Assembly (NCBI GenBank): GCA_025094145.1
Contig: JALLLS010000014.1
Coordinates: 186,001-250,000, forward strand
From: Spinellus fusiger
Taxonomy: Eukaryota > Mucoromycota > Mucoromycetes > Mucorales > Phycomycetaceae
Length of the DNA: 64,000 nt
Reading direction: 5' to 3'
A program made the position numbers and the translations under genes. The notes under the pieces are model-generated. The model worked only from the letters and a program-made list of their open reading frames with translations. It did no database searches and was not told where the DNA came from. The number at the start of each line of letters is the position of its first letter. Positions within the stretch are counted from its first letter, which is position 1. This document shows positions 39,081 through 52,408 of the stretch, one piece after another.

Positions 39081-40537
39081 CTTTCAGAAAAAAATGTACG
39101 CTCAAAAAACTATGTATTCTTTTTTATATAATACAAAATATACGCTATTTTTGAAAGAAAAAAATTGTATAAACTTTTTCTAAGTGTGCCAATAATTTAT
39201 GAAAAAGTTCTAACTATGGATAAATGGTGTAGAGATGATAGAATAGTCCTGAATTCAAAATAAGTACATCTTTTTTGCATTTCACGTTATATGGATATGG
39301 TAGATAAATTTAGAGACCTACCTATCTAAATGAGTATTATTATTATTTAATTTTAGCATTAAAACCTTTATAAAAAAAATAGATTCTACTAATGTTGTCA
39401 AGTGTGTATAAGAATACACAGAAAATAAATGTTAGTAATTAAGATTTTTCATGTGAAAATTTGGCAACAGAAATCAAGAAACATATGCAATCATAGGCCT
39501 ACTCGGGCTACTATCACAACACGTGGTTCCTATTAGACATTCTATCCTATATTTATAAACATGTGCGATATGTTGATTCTTTTGTTATACTTTTCCAATG
39601 AAATCAGGCTATCACATATTGGCCTTTTCCCCCAGTTAGATAGACTTAGGGAGAAAATTGGGTTTTGTCAATGTAAACCCAAGACTATACACCAGAGAAG
39701 CTTCATTAATGCTATGTATCCTATAAGGAGTCTTTCTTATTGAACTAAAACTTTGGGAAGATATCATTTTTATCCTTAATCTTATATTTCGACTTACACT
39801 TCTAGTCTTATGTATATTTAAATAGTTGATTTATAGATATAAAAACTTAATTATATTATTCTAAAACATTTTATTCATGAAATTTACTAAGATATAATTC
39901 ATGTAAAAAATCATAATTAAGTACTTTAATTAATAGATAAGGAGGAAGAGAGATCATGACAGTATCGATGTGTTCTTGTTTAGAGTAATAAAAATACATA
40001 CCGAAGTGTTTAACTTTTAAATTGATTAAAAATTGACTATCTTTGACGAAAGGGATTTTCTGAGACTATGCTGGATTCTTAGATACCTTGTCTGAGTTAC
40101 TTCAAGAGAGCTGAATAAGAAAAAATAAGGAGAGTTTATGGAACTTGATCCACCTTTCTACTTGTATACTTTAAGTAAATATATTATACAAATATGCTTT
40201 TTGGGTATGATATGTTTAACCAACTAAATAGCTAACTTATCAAGAAATCACATAAAGTAATTAGTAAGACATACTCTATTTTAGCAGCTTAGTCTGCGAG
40301 TCTAGAAGACTTAGAATCAGAAATATAAATATCATTGTGTCATGTAAGTGAATAGAAAGGCTAGCAATTAAAATGAGTTTTTTTTACAGCTTTTATGTCG
40401 AAAATAATTCAAAACCATCACCAAAGGCCTATTAGCTTTATTATAACGATATAAAATACTGTATAAACCAGATCTTTTTCGCTAGATTTCATTTCTCTAT
40501 ATTATTTTCAATTCTTTCTATGAAAATAATAGGTGTA
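39081..40537. other. AT-rich region without recognised genes
   Basis: Small open frames (for example 39561-39743) show no motifs, splice structure or similarity that I can see. No repeat boundary was recognised. Confidence 0.5.
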
Positions 40538-41890
40538 TAGTGGGGAAGACAAAAAAATGGCAATTTTTTATTTATTTAAGAAATCCAATATATCTCATGT
40601 CTTACATGAGGCGTTAGTAGAATCTTCCTTCTTTTCTTTTTAATAAAAGCATATCCATATTTAATTTAATATGCAACTAACAGACGAGCAAAAACTTACC
40701 ATTGTTAAATTTCAACAAGCAAAAATGAAAGTAAAGGAAATAGCTGAAAGAACTGGAGTAAAGCCACGAACATTCCACAATGTTTTAAATCAACAAAAGA
40801 CAATAGGAACTACCAAACGCCAAGAAGGTTAAGGAAGACACAAAATGTTTAATAAAAGAAGAATAAGATACCTTTTGAACTTTATTGGCGAGAATCAATG
40901 AATGACTTTAAGTGAGATAGTTGCAGCAATACCTGAAGAATGCAGCAAACGCACTGTTAGACATGTACTGCATGAAGAGAGTATACTTAGCCGAGTGGCA
41001 AAGAATAAACCTTTTTTGAATGAAACATATCAATAAAGAAGACTCAAATTTGTCAAAGAACACCTCCACTGGACTGTTGGTGTGTGGAAAATAGTTATAT
41101 GGACTGACGAAAGTAGTTTCGAAATTGGCAAAAACAGTCGAGTGGTTCACGTTTGGCGTAAGGATGGAGAAGCTTACAAAAAAGATTGTCTTGCTCCCAC
41201 ATTCAAAAGCGGAAGATCCTCAGTTATTGTTTGGGGAGCCATTCGTCATGGTGAAAATTCAGAACTTGTGATGCTTGAGAAGGATGAACGGAAGGCTATT
41301 GATTTAGTTAAAAAAAAGTCTACGAAGAGTCATTGCTACGTCTCTAGGGTCTAGAGTGCCACTTGATATTGATATTGATGGAGCACCCACTCACAAAAGT
41401 ATTGTAATAAGTGATTGGAAAAGTGAGAGAGGAATTGATGGTTTGGAGTAGAATTCTCAATTACACTATCTAAACCCCATCGAGAACCTTTGGATGCAAA
41501 TGAAAGACAAGGTCTAGGAGAGATGTAATGGTTCTGTCAAGATAGACAAGTTCAAGACCATAATACAAGAAGCTTGGGATTCTCTTGAGCCAAAAACATG
41601 GAATTCTTTGATTGAGACAATCCAGAACGAATGCAAAAAGTCATCAAGAACAAGGGTGGAAGTACCCATTATTAAAGCTACAGTTGTAGTAGTTTTAAAA
41701 ATTTAAAATTTAAATAAATTACATATACGTATTCTAAAGCCTTTCTTTAATACAACATCGGCTTTATTAAAGTAGAAGATAAGTTGTCCTCCTATTAATA
41801 CAGGAAAAAAGTTGTATTGATGATATGAAATCTATCGGATTCTTTTTATTTAAAATTACTTTTTTTAAAAAAAAAAAGTCCCCCTCACTG
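40538..41890 (+). mobile_element. Tc1/mariner-like element, about 1.35 kb, inactive
   Basis: It contains a transposase pseudogene. The proposed ends are TAGTGGGGAAGAC (5', after TA at 40536-40537) and GTCCCCCTCACTG (3', before TA at 41891-41892), which form a short imperfect inverted repeat. The length is close to the neighbouring 1371-bp element. The ends are tentative; the transposase is clear. Confidence 0.6.
40671..41706 (+). pseudogene. Tc1/mariner transposase, inactivated
   Basis: It begins MQLTDEQKLTIVKFQQAKMK with an N-terminal helix-turn-helix. Then come LSEIVAAIPEECSKRTVRHV (second HTH), IVIWTDESSFEIGKNSR (first catalytic Asp), IDIDGAPTHKSIV (second Asp) and LNPIENLWMQMKD (third acidic residue, Glu). 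Spacing from the second Asp to the Glu suggests the DD34E class. In-frame stops occur near 40830, 40898 and 41034, a frameshift precedes the IDGAPTH segment near 41350, and further stops follow, so no active protein can be made. Confidence 0.85.
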
Positions 41891-42085
41891 TACATTACTC
41901 CCTTTTTCATTTACTACATTATCTTTTAAAACTATTTTTGAGTAGCAGTGCCATTTCTAATTTTACAGCCACCTAATTTTTAAAAAACGAATATATATTC
42001 TAAAGAGGAAAAAGGCGTAAAATTTACTAAAAAATAGACACAGCCTAGTTTGCTTTCATATAGTCTATTCAATATTTATATTATA

Positions 42086-43456
42086 CAGTGGCTTTCAAAA
42101 TAATAAGGAAGATTTTTCATGTCTCGGTATACTTCTGTAATAAGAAATACTTATTCTTTGTAATAAAAACACACAGTAAACACACATTAAAGACTTCAAA
42201 ATTGTATGAAGTATAAAAAAAAGGTCAACAAAATAATAAATACAAGTTTATTGAGTGGAAAACTTCAATATTTGGTGTTTTACCCTTGGCCTCAATGACA
42301 GCCTTGCATCTCCGCCCCATGCTGGCAATGAGGGTGTCTGTAGTATCTTCGGGAATATTCTCTCAATCTTTTAACAAGAGCACCTCCAAATCTTTTAGAG
42401 TACTTGTTGAGGTCATTCTCTTTCTGATGGCTTTGTCCAGCTCCTTCCATAAATGCTCTATAGGGTTGATGTCGGGGCTTTGTGAGGGCCACCCCTCCAT
42501 AGTGACAATGCTTTCTTGTGCCTTCCACAGCCTGGACTCTTTACTCTTGTGGCAGCTGGCATTATTTTCTTGAAGAACATAATCAATCTCTGGATTCAGT
42601 GCCTTGAGTCAATCCAGCTCAGGGCAGTAGTTATCCTTTAAGATTTCAATGTATCCTCTACTGTCTATACTGCCTTTCACAGGCACCAACCTTCCAACAC
42701 CTTCACCAGAAAAGAGAACCCCACAACGTCACACAATCACCACCAAACTTCATTGTCGGCTTCACGTTATCTGGGAGTAATCCCTCCTTCTTCCTGCACA
42801 CCAAGCTGGTACGGCTGTTATTGCTCATCAGCTGGTACTTTGACTCATCGGACCAGATGACTGTCTTCCAGTCTTCCTCAGTCCAATGGAGGTGGGCCTT
42901 AGCCCAAACAAGTCTCAACTTCTTGTGCTTGGTAGTGAGAGAAGGTTTCTTGACCACCCTGCAAGAAAACAGGCCAAGCTTCTTCATCAACTTTCTAAAA
43001 GTGTTCATGGACACTTGGGTGGTCATCTGCTTGCGAAGCTGATCTATTGTCTGGAATGAATCCCTTCCCACTTCGCGACTGATCTCTCTCTCTCTCTCTC
43101 TTCTCTATCATTAAGAATGGGCTTTTACCCAATGCTCTTTTTGGCCTTGAAACAGCCAGTTTCCTTATATTTCTTTACGATACGGGAAAAAGACTGCTTA
43201 CTAACTCCAAACCTAGCAGAATTGGCAACCTGGCTGGTCCCATTAACGGTGACCTCGTGAGCAATAAGACAGCAGTTGAAGTCATCAATATTTATTTTTC
43301 CTGTTTCCAAGAGGTTTTTTGGTGTGTTCAGTGGTGTTAGATGAGGTAGACATTAGAGTAGAAAAGCAATAAATGAATAATGTTTAATTAAAAAAAAATC
43401 AAGGGTAAAATTATGGTCTGAATTTGAAATCTTCCTTGTTTTATTGAAAGCCACTG
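42086..43456 (-). mobile_element. Tc1/mariner-like element, complete ends, inactive
   Basis: Terminal inverted repeats start CAGTGGCTTTCAAAATAATA at 42086 and end TATTGAAAGCCACTG at 43456. TA target duplications flank both sides (42084-42085, 43457-43458). Length 1371 bp. The fragment at 1-268 is a diverged relative. It sits 194 bp from the previous Tc1-like element, in opposite orientation. Confidence 0.92.
42280..43320 (-). pseudogene. Tc1 transposase, inactivated
   Basis: Minus-strand peptides: METGKINIDDFNCCLIAHE with NGTSQVANSARFGVSKQSF (first HTH), KETGCFKAKKSIG, then a CT-microsatellite gap near 43085-43103, SFQTIDQLRKQMTTQVSM, HLHWTEEDWKTVIWSDES (first catalytic Asp) and FGGDCVTLWGSLFW. 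Downstream the frame shifts: a PRHQPYRAFMEGA region corresponds, in another frame, to the SPDINPIEHLW-like third-acid motif. Several frameshifts and stops prove inactivity. Confidence 0.85.
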
Positions 43457-43458
43457 TA

Positions 43459-44708
43459 TAATGAACACCCTTCGAAGACAAGAGAAAATTATAAAAGTAG
43501 GATATCTTTTCTTGAAGAAGAAATATTAAGTTAAAATGCTATAAATTGAATTATACATTTTATTTTTATGTAGCTATTAGCCTTAACATTAACATTTTCA
43601 CTTTTTAGACATTCTCACAGAAAATAGCAATTTAATCTATATCCACCTTTCTATTTTTAAAATATAATGACAAACAATCTTGGACTGATAATAGATATAG
43701 ATCATAACTTTTGGTTTAGAGTAGATATTAAAGACAACAAAGAATAAACTAAGTTACCTAGAGTCTATACTACTTTGTTTATCATGAAATTTAAATTTGG
43801 TGTTTAATATGATAGACAATAGATAAGCGTCTTTTTTCGTGCAATCTATCTATATTCTACCTGTTTATATTTATCAATATCAATATCAATATTGTTATTT
43901 ATTTATTTATTTAAGAAAAAAAAAGACTATATCTTCGTATTTCGTCAACTCTATAAGGGGGGATTTTTCTTTTATAAATAATAAATTTCATATACAAACT
44001 ACTCATATGTGGTTTAGAAAATTAGTAAGATATTTTTCATAATATCATTTTATGGGTTCTTGTTGTTATGTACCAGAAAACTAGGAGTACTATTTTTTTC
44101 AAGGTATAATTCAAACAAAATTCATACTAACAAGAAACATTTATTTTTTATTGATATTCATGTTAAACCTATAATCCTTAACATTGCATGTTAAAGTTGT
44201 CTTGTTTTTTATACGTGTAATGTAAGAACAAAATAATATAGTTAAACTGATTCTGTAAATTACTATGAATAAGAGATGAAATGTGAATATTCTTCGCTAG
44301 CAACTAAGGACAGATAGTTGTAAGCATTTTATTTTAATAAGAGGTGTGCAATGTTTATTGTTATCATTATTTTACATTGAATGTAAAACAAAACAAAAAC
44401 AAAAAAAAACAAAAGAGAAAAGAAGAGTGAGTAGCAATGACACATAAATGTGTTTATGCCTATGTACATGTACAATTGTGTGTGTGTGTAAAGAAATAAG
44501 AAGAGATAGATATAGATAAACGAAGATAGAAATAGACAAGAGGAACAAAATAGCAAATGAAATTAGAGACAATTCAATTGATAAAGATATCAATAACAAA
44601 AGAGTAATCAAGCAAAAAATAATAATAATAATCGACTATACGGAGTTCAGTGACGTAAGAAGAATGAAAAACAAGCAATCATAGATGAGGAGATACATTG
44701 AGAAAGAT
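43459..44708. other. AT-rich intergenic region
   Basis: No supported gene. The right end includes the presumed 3' UTR of the RFX gene. Short TATCAA and ATTT runs occur near 43870-43915. Confidence 0.5.
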
Positions 44709-47195
44709 CTATGTCATCTCTTCATGGTGCTTGTCTAAAGATGACAAGTTGGAAGCATTGACTGACGGTTCGGATAATCTGCGGTCATGAATATAACTTG
44801 TATCTACAGCTTCCACAGATGTGCTGGTATGACTGATATCTCTCGACTCAATTTCTGTTTCTGCTCGATTGGATCTCATAAATGCAACATTCATACGAGC
44901 AATGCGTTCTTCAATCATGTAAAGAAAAAAGTCATCAAAGAAAAGACAGAGAGTACGGAGATAGGCTAAGCAGGTTAGTTAGTAATATCCTGATATTTAT
45001 TATTTACCAACACTCGGTGCATCTCTTAGTGTGAAATCGCGTATAAGTAAAGAGGTATAGAATGTCCACTTTAGTATCATCTGCTTTGCTTGTTCTAAAC
45101 GATGATCATAAGCTACATTCTGACCAGTCTATTTCATAGTGGTTGAATAGATAAATAAAGGTTAAACTCCTTCCAAGAACAATTACCACTTGTCTGTTCA
45201 TGTATTTGTCCATCATATGCTCTGTCCATGCCATCCAGTCTTCCAAACTAGCTCTAGATCTCAAAAGACTAAGTATCTGTTCACGTACTACATTATTTTA
45301 TATCAGTTCATTAGATCAGCACGAGTCAGAAAAGTGGGTGTGTGTGTGAAGAAGGGAACCAGGTCTCTTACGAATTTTCTGGATTTCTGCTGTATTACAA
45401 TCACACGTCCAGAGGCCTTGATCAGCCACATTGCCAAAATCCATTCCTTCCCAGTCGATTCTTAACCGATCCACGGCATCTGGTTGGCTCAAGACAGTCG
45501 AAGTAGCCTGTGCCATTCTGTTCAAAGAGAGATGGCGATTAAGCTTAGAAGCAAAAATACGTGCCACTAATGATTCTTGGGTTAAATTCTTTTTAAAAAA
45601 AACAATTGTTTGATACACACACCTTCTGTTTTTCTTTGGTAGAGATGACGAGAAAATCCTTCCAAATAAAATTCTAGGCGCTGAATGAGACCATAGGAAA
45701 ATTGAGACAGACCCTGATGCATTTTTGTAGGCATGGGTGCAGCAATACTAGGAAATGTTTGTACAATGATGGTCTAAAAAAAGATTATCAACAGCATTGC
45801 TACCATGGTGTGTTATTTACATCATACAAAGCACTGTCCCATCGCCAAACAGTCTCCACCATATCAGGGACATTACGAAGTAGTTTCTTATAGTCTTCGT
45901 GCATTTCTTGATAAAACTGGGACATACATCTATCTACCTAAGATTGTATGATATCTTATTATTATCTCTTGTATCAAAAAGAAAAAGGTACTTATTCAAT
46001 TCTTGTCTTGATACTGAACTTACATGAACAAATTGCTCACGAACTATAAGAGATAGTAATTCTCGGCAGTGTTGTTCATAGACAGTAGTAAAGCTAACTC
46101 CCAGCTCTGCTTGTTCATAGGGGTGAGAGTATCTCAAAGGAGGAGTAATAAAGGTAGGAAGATCATATTGGCCTACAGATCGAACACGATTGTAAGATGC
46201 TTTCGACTGCACTTCACTTGATATCTGTTTTAAAGAGGGTAGGACTAAATTGGTACTTGGCGATGTTGAATAGTTGGGTATAGTAGGATGGGTAGATGGT
46301 ATATTTGCTTCTGCTGGAAAATCGGTGGCTATTACAAGCAAAGAGGCACCTTCCAAACCAGTGAGATTGGAATGTCCTGAAGACGTATCTTCGAGTATAT
46401 CATAAGTAAGATTATCAGAAGCGGGTACTAATTGACTGAAGAATATGAGTTAGTTGATGATCAGAAGAAGAAAGGAAGTGAGTTTATTTTATAGCTTCTT
46501 ACCATGTATTATCTTCGGTTGTTTTTGGTACTTCTTCCGAGGCAAAAGGCCTAGCCAATGCAAGTGTTCCTGACGGACTCTGGTAGGATGATCTTAGGCG
46601 AATATTACAGTAATGGTATTTAGATTGTCCTCGTGTGCCTAGACGTCTTGTTTTGATGCCTGGAAATACAGTTCGGATTAATTTTCCAAATGTAGCCGAG
46701 TTGACAGGTTCCATGGCGTGGGTTTGGCAATATGATTTGTAGTGTTCATACATGCCGCTTCGAGGTACATTGTGTTCATGTTCATATTCATAGTTGCTTT
46801 TAACCCTAATAAAAGAAGAAGAGAAGTGAATAAGGCAACACAAAAGTTCAGTTGTAATTCCTTGATCTTAATGACACTCTAACCACCTACCAATTTGTAA
46901 CAAGCTGGCTAGTGGCCCTATCTGTAGCACTAAGGCCCATCTCGGCATCTCCTTGCAGCGATCTCTTTTGACGCTCATCACCGTCTGTCAATGACTGTTC
47001 AGAAGGACTCGGCTGTACTGCCTGCTGTTGCTTTTTATGGGATCGAAGACGTGCTTTTCCGTCATTCCTCTGCTCAGACATGGTAGTGGATGACTTTTGA
47101 TCAGTAAGATCAAAATGTGAGTCATCAGCTGAGTGTGAGTGTGGTTGTTCGTTAATGTGCTGACTGCCTTTTGATCTGCTTTTAGTGCGAGCCAT
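44709..47195 (-). CDS. RFX-family transcription factor
   Basis: A winged-helix DNA-binding protein. Fungal RFX factors such as yeast Crt1/Rfx1 repress DNA-damage and ribonucleotide-reductase genes through X-box sites. The start at 47195 gives MARTKSRSKGSQHINEQ. Exon 1 is 46891-47195 and exon 2 is 46503-46805, both phase-checked; at least four more follow to the TAG at 44709-44711. The RFX domain spans the first splice: SQLVTNW then VKSNYEYEHEHNVPRSGMYE, HYKSYCQTHAMEPVNSATFG, KLIRTVFPGIKTRRLGTRGQ and SKYHYCNIRLRSS. The Gln-Ser-Lys-Tyr-His-Tyr recognition stretch is fully conserved. The C-terminal half (FITPPLRYSHPYEQAELGVS...) is the less conserved dimerisation/extended region. The name of the orthologue was not assigned. 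Confidence 0.93.
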
Positions 47196-49275
47196 TTTGC
47201 TATTTGTTATTTTCACTAATACTGTTGCTGCTATTATAAATTCTAAGTACACAGATGAATGCTAACATTAATGTTAATACCACTGCCTCTATAAATGAGA
47301 TGACTACTATTGTTACTGTAGACGATGATAGATTCTTTTCTCAATTTTTTTTTACTGTGGTGATAGAATAGAAAGAGATTGAAACAGGTGAGTAAACAGA
47401 GAGAAAGGAAAAGGTATTCATAGAAATGGTTGTTTTTATAGAGTTGATTTTTGACAACAGGATATGATCTAGAAAGTACTATTTCTGATATTTCCTGGCC
47501 TTGGAACCAGCTCAAACACATTCAAGGCCAATCAAGAGATATATTACGAGACAAAAGAGAGAACAGAGGAGAGAGATTTATTAGTTATGACGGTATGACT
47601 TTTACTCTATCACCTTATGTTCACCAGTAGTCTAGTCAAACGATAAGTATAAAATGAAGCATTATATTAAATAGGAGAAATTTATGAAAATACATGATTT
47701 ATGCAGTTGATAAGTATTGCACTTAGATTCTATTGATTGTAACAGACACATATACACCATCTGCATTTTATTATGGAATTGCATAGACATAGAAAATAAC
47801 TCAATTCTAGTCAACTATTACCATGCCAAAATCCCATCATCAATCTCTCTTTCTTTTTCTTCTAGTATAAGCGATGCTTGTGTGTTCAGGGCAAAAAGCA
47901 AATAAAAAGAAACGTTCAGGTGAGATACTGTTTTGTCACATAATTAATCAATGGTGTACATACCAGCAAAACTTATCTACTAGTCACACTTTGATCAACT
48001 ACTTTCTTTTTCTTTTTCTTTTCTGCTTCATCTATAAACTGCATCTCTTATGATAAAGATCAATGCAGAGAGAGAGAGTGTGTGTGTGTGTCGTTTTATG
48101 TTATAGTCATAAGAAAGGGAACTATGTTATTGGGTTATAGGTTGAAGAAAGAAATATTATTTGATTTCTTTTATATTTTATGAAGACTAAGTTATATTAT
48201 ATTATGTAATAGATTGCTTAATAAACTTATCATAACCATGATGTAGATCATACACGGGTCATGCATAAAAGGACCAATCCAGATAAGAGATCTTAATATA
48301 AAGCAAAAAGTGTGTGTTTATTCCAAAGTCAAGCTGTTCTCGTGCAAATGTGGGTGGGAATTCATACTGTAAATTTAGTGCTTCTATTCTTTCGTAGTGA
48401 ATAATTTACTTTACTGCTACAACAAGAGATATCCTTTCTAGAATGTATTGTCCAACTTAAAGAAGAGTCAACAAGTATATAAATATATATATAAGAAGTA
48501 CTTGTAGACTAGTATATTCACCATACAAGTTACTCTATACAATCTAGCAATGTTTTGATATCTCCAATATGCACCAAAAAAACTCAAATAAAAAAGAACA
48601 ATGCTACTGTTTCAATGAACCAGATAAGAATTGGTAGGTATAAGACTATTCCAAGAAAGAGATGCCTTCTTTAGCCTTATCCTAGATTAAAGGCGTATGA
48701 TCTACTCTATTATTGGAGTCTGTATTGACATGACAATGACACAATAAAATAGAATAAAAATACATCAACAAAGAGCTCTTTCTGTGTCTCTTGTGGGATT
48801 ACCTATCAAATCAACATATTCTTAATGAAGATTACAATCTAATCTTTACATGTGTCTATATTCTATTTAATGGATAGTCTAATAGCAGAAAGAACAAAGA
48901 AAGTCTATTGTTTCTAGTCAACGCACTGTTATTTTAATTCAACTCTATAGAGAACATTCATTCTATGATAAAGTAAAATATCATTTATTTGTTTATTTTT
49001 ACTAATGCTGGCTAGTGTTCTATAGAAAACAATAAACTATAAAGAGAATTATCCAAATTAAATGCATTAATACTACAATAGAAGCAGAATATATCCCTTA
49101 ATATAAGGTCTCGTTGTCTCTACTTTAAAATACTTAACGTGTTCTTTTGAGTGTATTTGTGCTAATACAATTCTATCCTTGCTATATTCACCACAGTCTA
49201 GATGTACAAAATACTAATACCAATACTAATAGTCTCTATGATTCTATAGGGGTGGAAGTAAAGTAAAATCCCATC
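47196..49275. other. Intergenic region
   Basis: Two kilobases between the RFX start and the aminopeptidase stop. AT-rich with a GT tract near 48072-48092. The part near 47195 is presumably the RFX promoter. No gene is supported. Confidence 0.5.
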
Positions 49276-51725
49276 TTAATCAACATAGACATCTGCCTCC
49301 ACCTTTGGAAACAATTCAAAGAATGCCTATTATTCCATTCTTCATGAGTAATTCAAAAGATGCATTAAACTTACCTCCAAGAGACGAATGCCATTTTTGA
49401 CATCATCTGCACCACCCACTTCACGAATAGAATGCATACTCAACTGAGGGTTTCCCACGTCTAGAAAATACCAGTGTAAGCTCCCTACTGATTTGTATCT
49501 ATTCATGTATACCTATTGTGCGCAAACCAAGTTTTGCACTCAGCATAGGTCCAATCGTGGATCCACAAGGAGAATCATTACGAACGACAAATTCCTATTT
49601 ACATGTATACAAAGGTATCCATCGTCTCTATTTAGCTTATGTTCTTTTCTCTCTGTTTTATCATTGATTCGCCTATTTACCTGAACAGGCACATGGCGAC
49701 GACGGGCGATTTCACGTAAAATAAGACTGGTAGGTGCTGTAGTGGCATATCTCTAATAGAATTCATCAGTAAAAAAAAGAGAAAAAAACATAGAGTGTAT
49801 AAACTATTGTTTGGAGCTAATAACTAAAGAAAATCAAAAGAAAACATACTTGGTTCGCATTCACTTTAATCACAGTGCCCTTGTGCATAGCAGGTTGATG
49901 GTTCTCCTCGTACTTTTCACTAATAGGCATTTATCCCATAGATTTCATTAGTCTTTCTTTTTTTTCTATAGTTTAGGAGTTACCTGTAATTGGGATGAAC
50001 AGCATGAGCCATGTCAACACTCACAAGCATACTCTTGTGAAGTGCTTGTTCAAAAAGAACCTTTGTGTTTTTAGGACGATGAGGCCAAGGAAAGCAGAAA
50101 ATAGAAGAAAAAGAAGGTAAGTTGTTGTTTTTTGAATGCTTGTTCAAGACAGAGGTAGATGGTTGTTTAGTCAGTCCATTCTTTCTAAAAAGATTCTTTT
50201 TTTTTTCCTTTAACAACAGACATAAACTTGGACAATCACCTTGTCACTGGTCTTTTGTCGAGATGCCTTGCCAATGTCTGTAGCCACCAGTCTTTCAAGA
50301 GTAGATGGCAGAAGGCTAGAATTGGCACCATGGGCCGATGTACTGCCCACTTCTTCATTATCAAACAGACTGACAAGACGAATGTTGGGTTCATTTTCTA
50401 CTTGATCGCAAGTATTGATAAGAGCCTATAATAATAGAAAATGAATTCATTATTTACACTAATAGAATGCACCAATGTACCATCAATGAGCAGTAAGACA
50501 TGCCGAGATTATCAAGTCTTGCTGAGAAAATGAATTCATCATAAACACCACCCAATGTTGCTGGCTGTGTGTCATACAAGCAAAGTTCAAAATCATGGAT
50601 TTGATGGGCTATAGAAAAAGAAAAGAGGTTAGAAAAGAGCAGAAACTGTTTTTTATTCTTCTATTAAGAATATAAAAAAGATACTTGCGTGCAATTCTCA
50701 TTTCTTCTGCCAAAATACCAATGAGAGCAGGATGGTGCTTGTGCTCTTGTGATTCAGCAGTTTTTGGCATAGCATTTAACGCACTACAAAAAAAAACAGG
50801 TTAGTTATTCGATTCTTCTCTGTATCCACTCATTAAAATTGAGCCAATATCAATCCTTACGCTTTTGCAGTGGTAGCCAGGATAGGCACAAATTGGGTCT
50901 CCTTGTTGAATGAAAAGCCTCCACTGGAAGTGTCTAGATGAATAGCAAGAGTAGGAACACGTAGAATAGGCCTAACAGTCTACAAGTTAAAACCGGATAC
51001 TTTTACTGAATTCTATAGACACCAGTATAGGGAGTGTACTTTACTTCTTGACGTGCACCAATGTATGTTTGAATGTGCCATCGATTTGTTCTACCATGAC
51101 ACGTCCAGCAATTCCAAGATCACGATCAAACCAAGTATGCCTTAACAATAAAAATTAGTACTGTTTTCTAACAATCAATGGCTTACCAAATGCCCCCTCC
51201 ATAGAGTTGAACACCCACTTCCAAATAACCCGCCTTCTCTTTTTTGGACATTGGCTTAACCTATTTAAACCATACACTATTGGTTAATTAACCCATACCA
51301 ATGGATAGCAACATATGAAGATACAATACCTTTGGACATGGGGAATCTGTATGAGCCCCCACAATTGAAAATCCATTGCCTGCTTCGTATTTGCCACCAA
51401 TAACAAATGCAACCACAGAAGAGCCGTTACGAGTAAAAAAGTATTTTCCTTTCTTCTTCAACTTCCATTCGTTACGCTCACTAATACGCTCAAAACCCGC
51501 TTTTTGAAGTCGTTCTACTGCTTCATGAACAGCATGGAATGGTGAAGGAGACGCATTTAAATAGTCAATAAAGGCCAACGCTTCTTCACTTGTGCCTGTC
51601 AGCGGTGTTTTTGTCACAGAAGAAGCACACAAAGACATGGAAGCAGCTATGGGTAGTGGAGTTGACTTTGTAGGTTTCTTGAGAAGACGACAGGACAGGG
51701 TTGTCCACAGTTTACTCATTGTCAT
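49276..51725 (-). CDS. Aspartyl aminopeptidase, metallopeptidase family M18
   Basis: It removes N-terminal acidic residues using two zinc ions and usually forms a dodecamer. The start at 51725 opens exon 1 (51330-51725, 132 codons). Family motifs are [30 protein letters not shown] (metal His and Asp), [47 protein letters not shown] (bridging Asp), [15 protein letters not shown] (catalytic and metal Glu), [14 protein letters not shown] (metal Asp), [15 protein letters not shown] and [14 protein letters not shown] (metal His). The last exon ends [14 protein letters not shown] at 49276. About 45 extra N-terminal residues are Arg/Lys/Ser-rich without acids ([18 protein letters not shown]), like a mitochondrial presequence. 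Met at residue 30 could start a cytosolic form. Yeast relatives are APE4 and LAP4; the APE1 vacuolar propeptide is not evident. Confidence 0.95.
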
Positions 51726-52406
51726 GACAACACTCTTTATGAATTATTATTTTGGGAATATCTCAGGAACCGCGTGTCACAAGGAGTGAAAAGTCTCATA
51801 GTCCAAAAGAGGCTATTGTACGACATAAAAGGACCACTTGATACATAAAACACAAAGCACTTGGCCAACATGAACACACTATAATGTTGGGCATTTGGGA
51901 TGCTTCTAGAGACACATAGGGCCTTGCAGGAATGGCTACCGGCACACAAATTGAGCAGAAAGAGTGGTGTTTTGGGATGTCTTCGCATGTGTGAGGGTGT
52001 AGAGGAGGGGAGATGTATAGGATACGCCACAAACAATATAGGGTGGCAGAGAATAAGCAGGTTAGTAGGTAGAGCGTGACACTTTGTGTAAACACAGTTC
52101 ATAACCAACGAAAAGAAAAGAGACACAAAAAAAAACAAGTTGGGAACAAGAAGCAGTCAACTATCCAAGTCAATGAAAGCCTATCTTGTTTATACTCCAG
52201 AATGTAGCTTGGGTCAAGGTCTGCTTATTAAAGAGGTAGTAATATATATATATATATACTAATTGGTATTTTTCCTTATGATGTGGAGTCTTTGCTACTT
52301 GTCCTTGCTAATGGTGCTTTCACCAAACATCCAAGAAGATAAGGTAGTCACATTACACTATCTCACAACACTGTAGAATAGTACATCTATTTTAGAAAAC
52401 TTCCTC
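51726..52406. other. Intergenic: aminopeptidase promoter side
   Basis: Minus-strand open frames at 51737-52138 lack motifs and are probably chance. A TA repeat lies at 52241-52257. No gene is supported. Confidence 0.45.
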
Positions 52407-52408
52407 TA

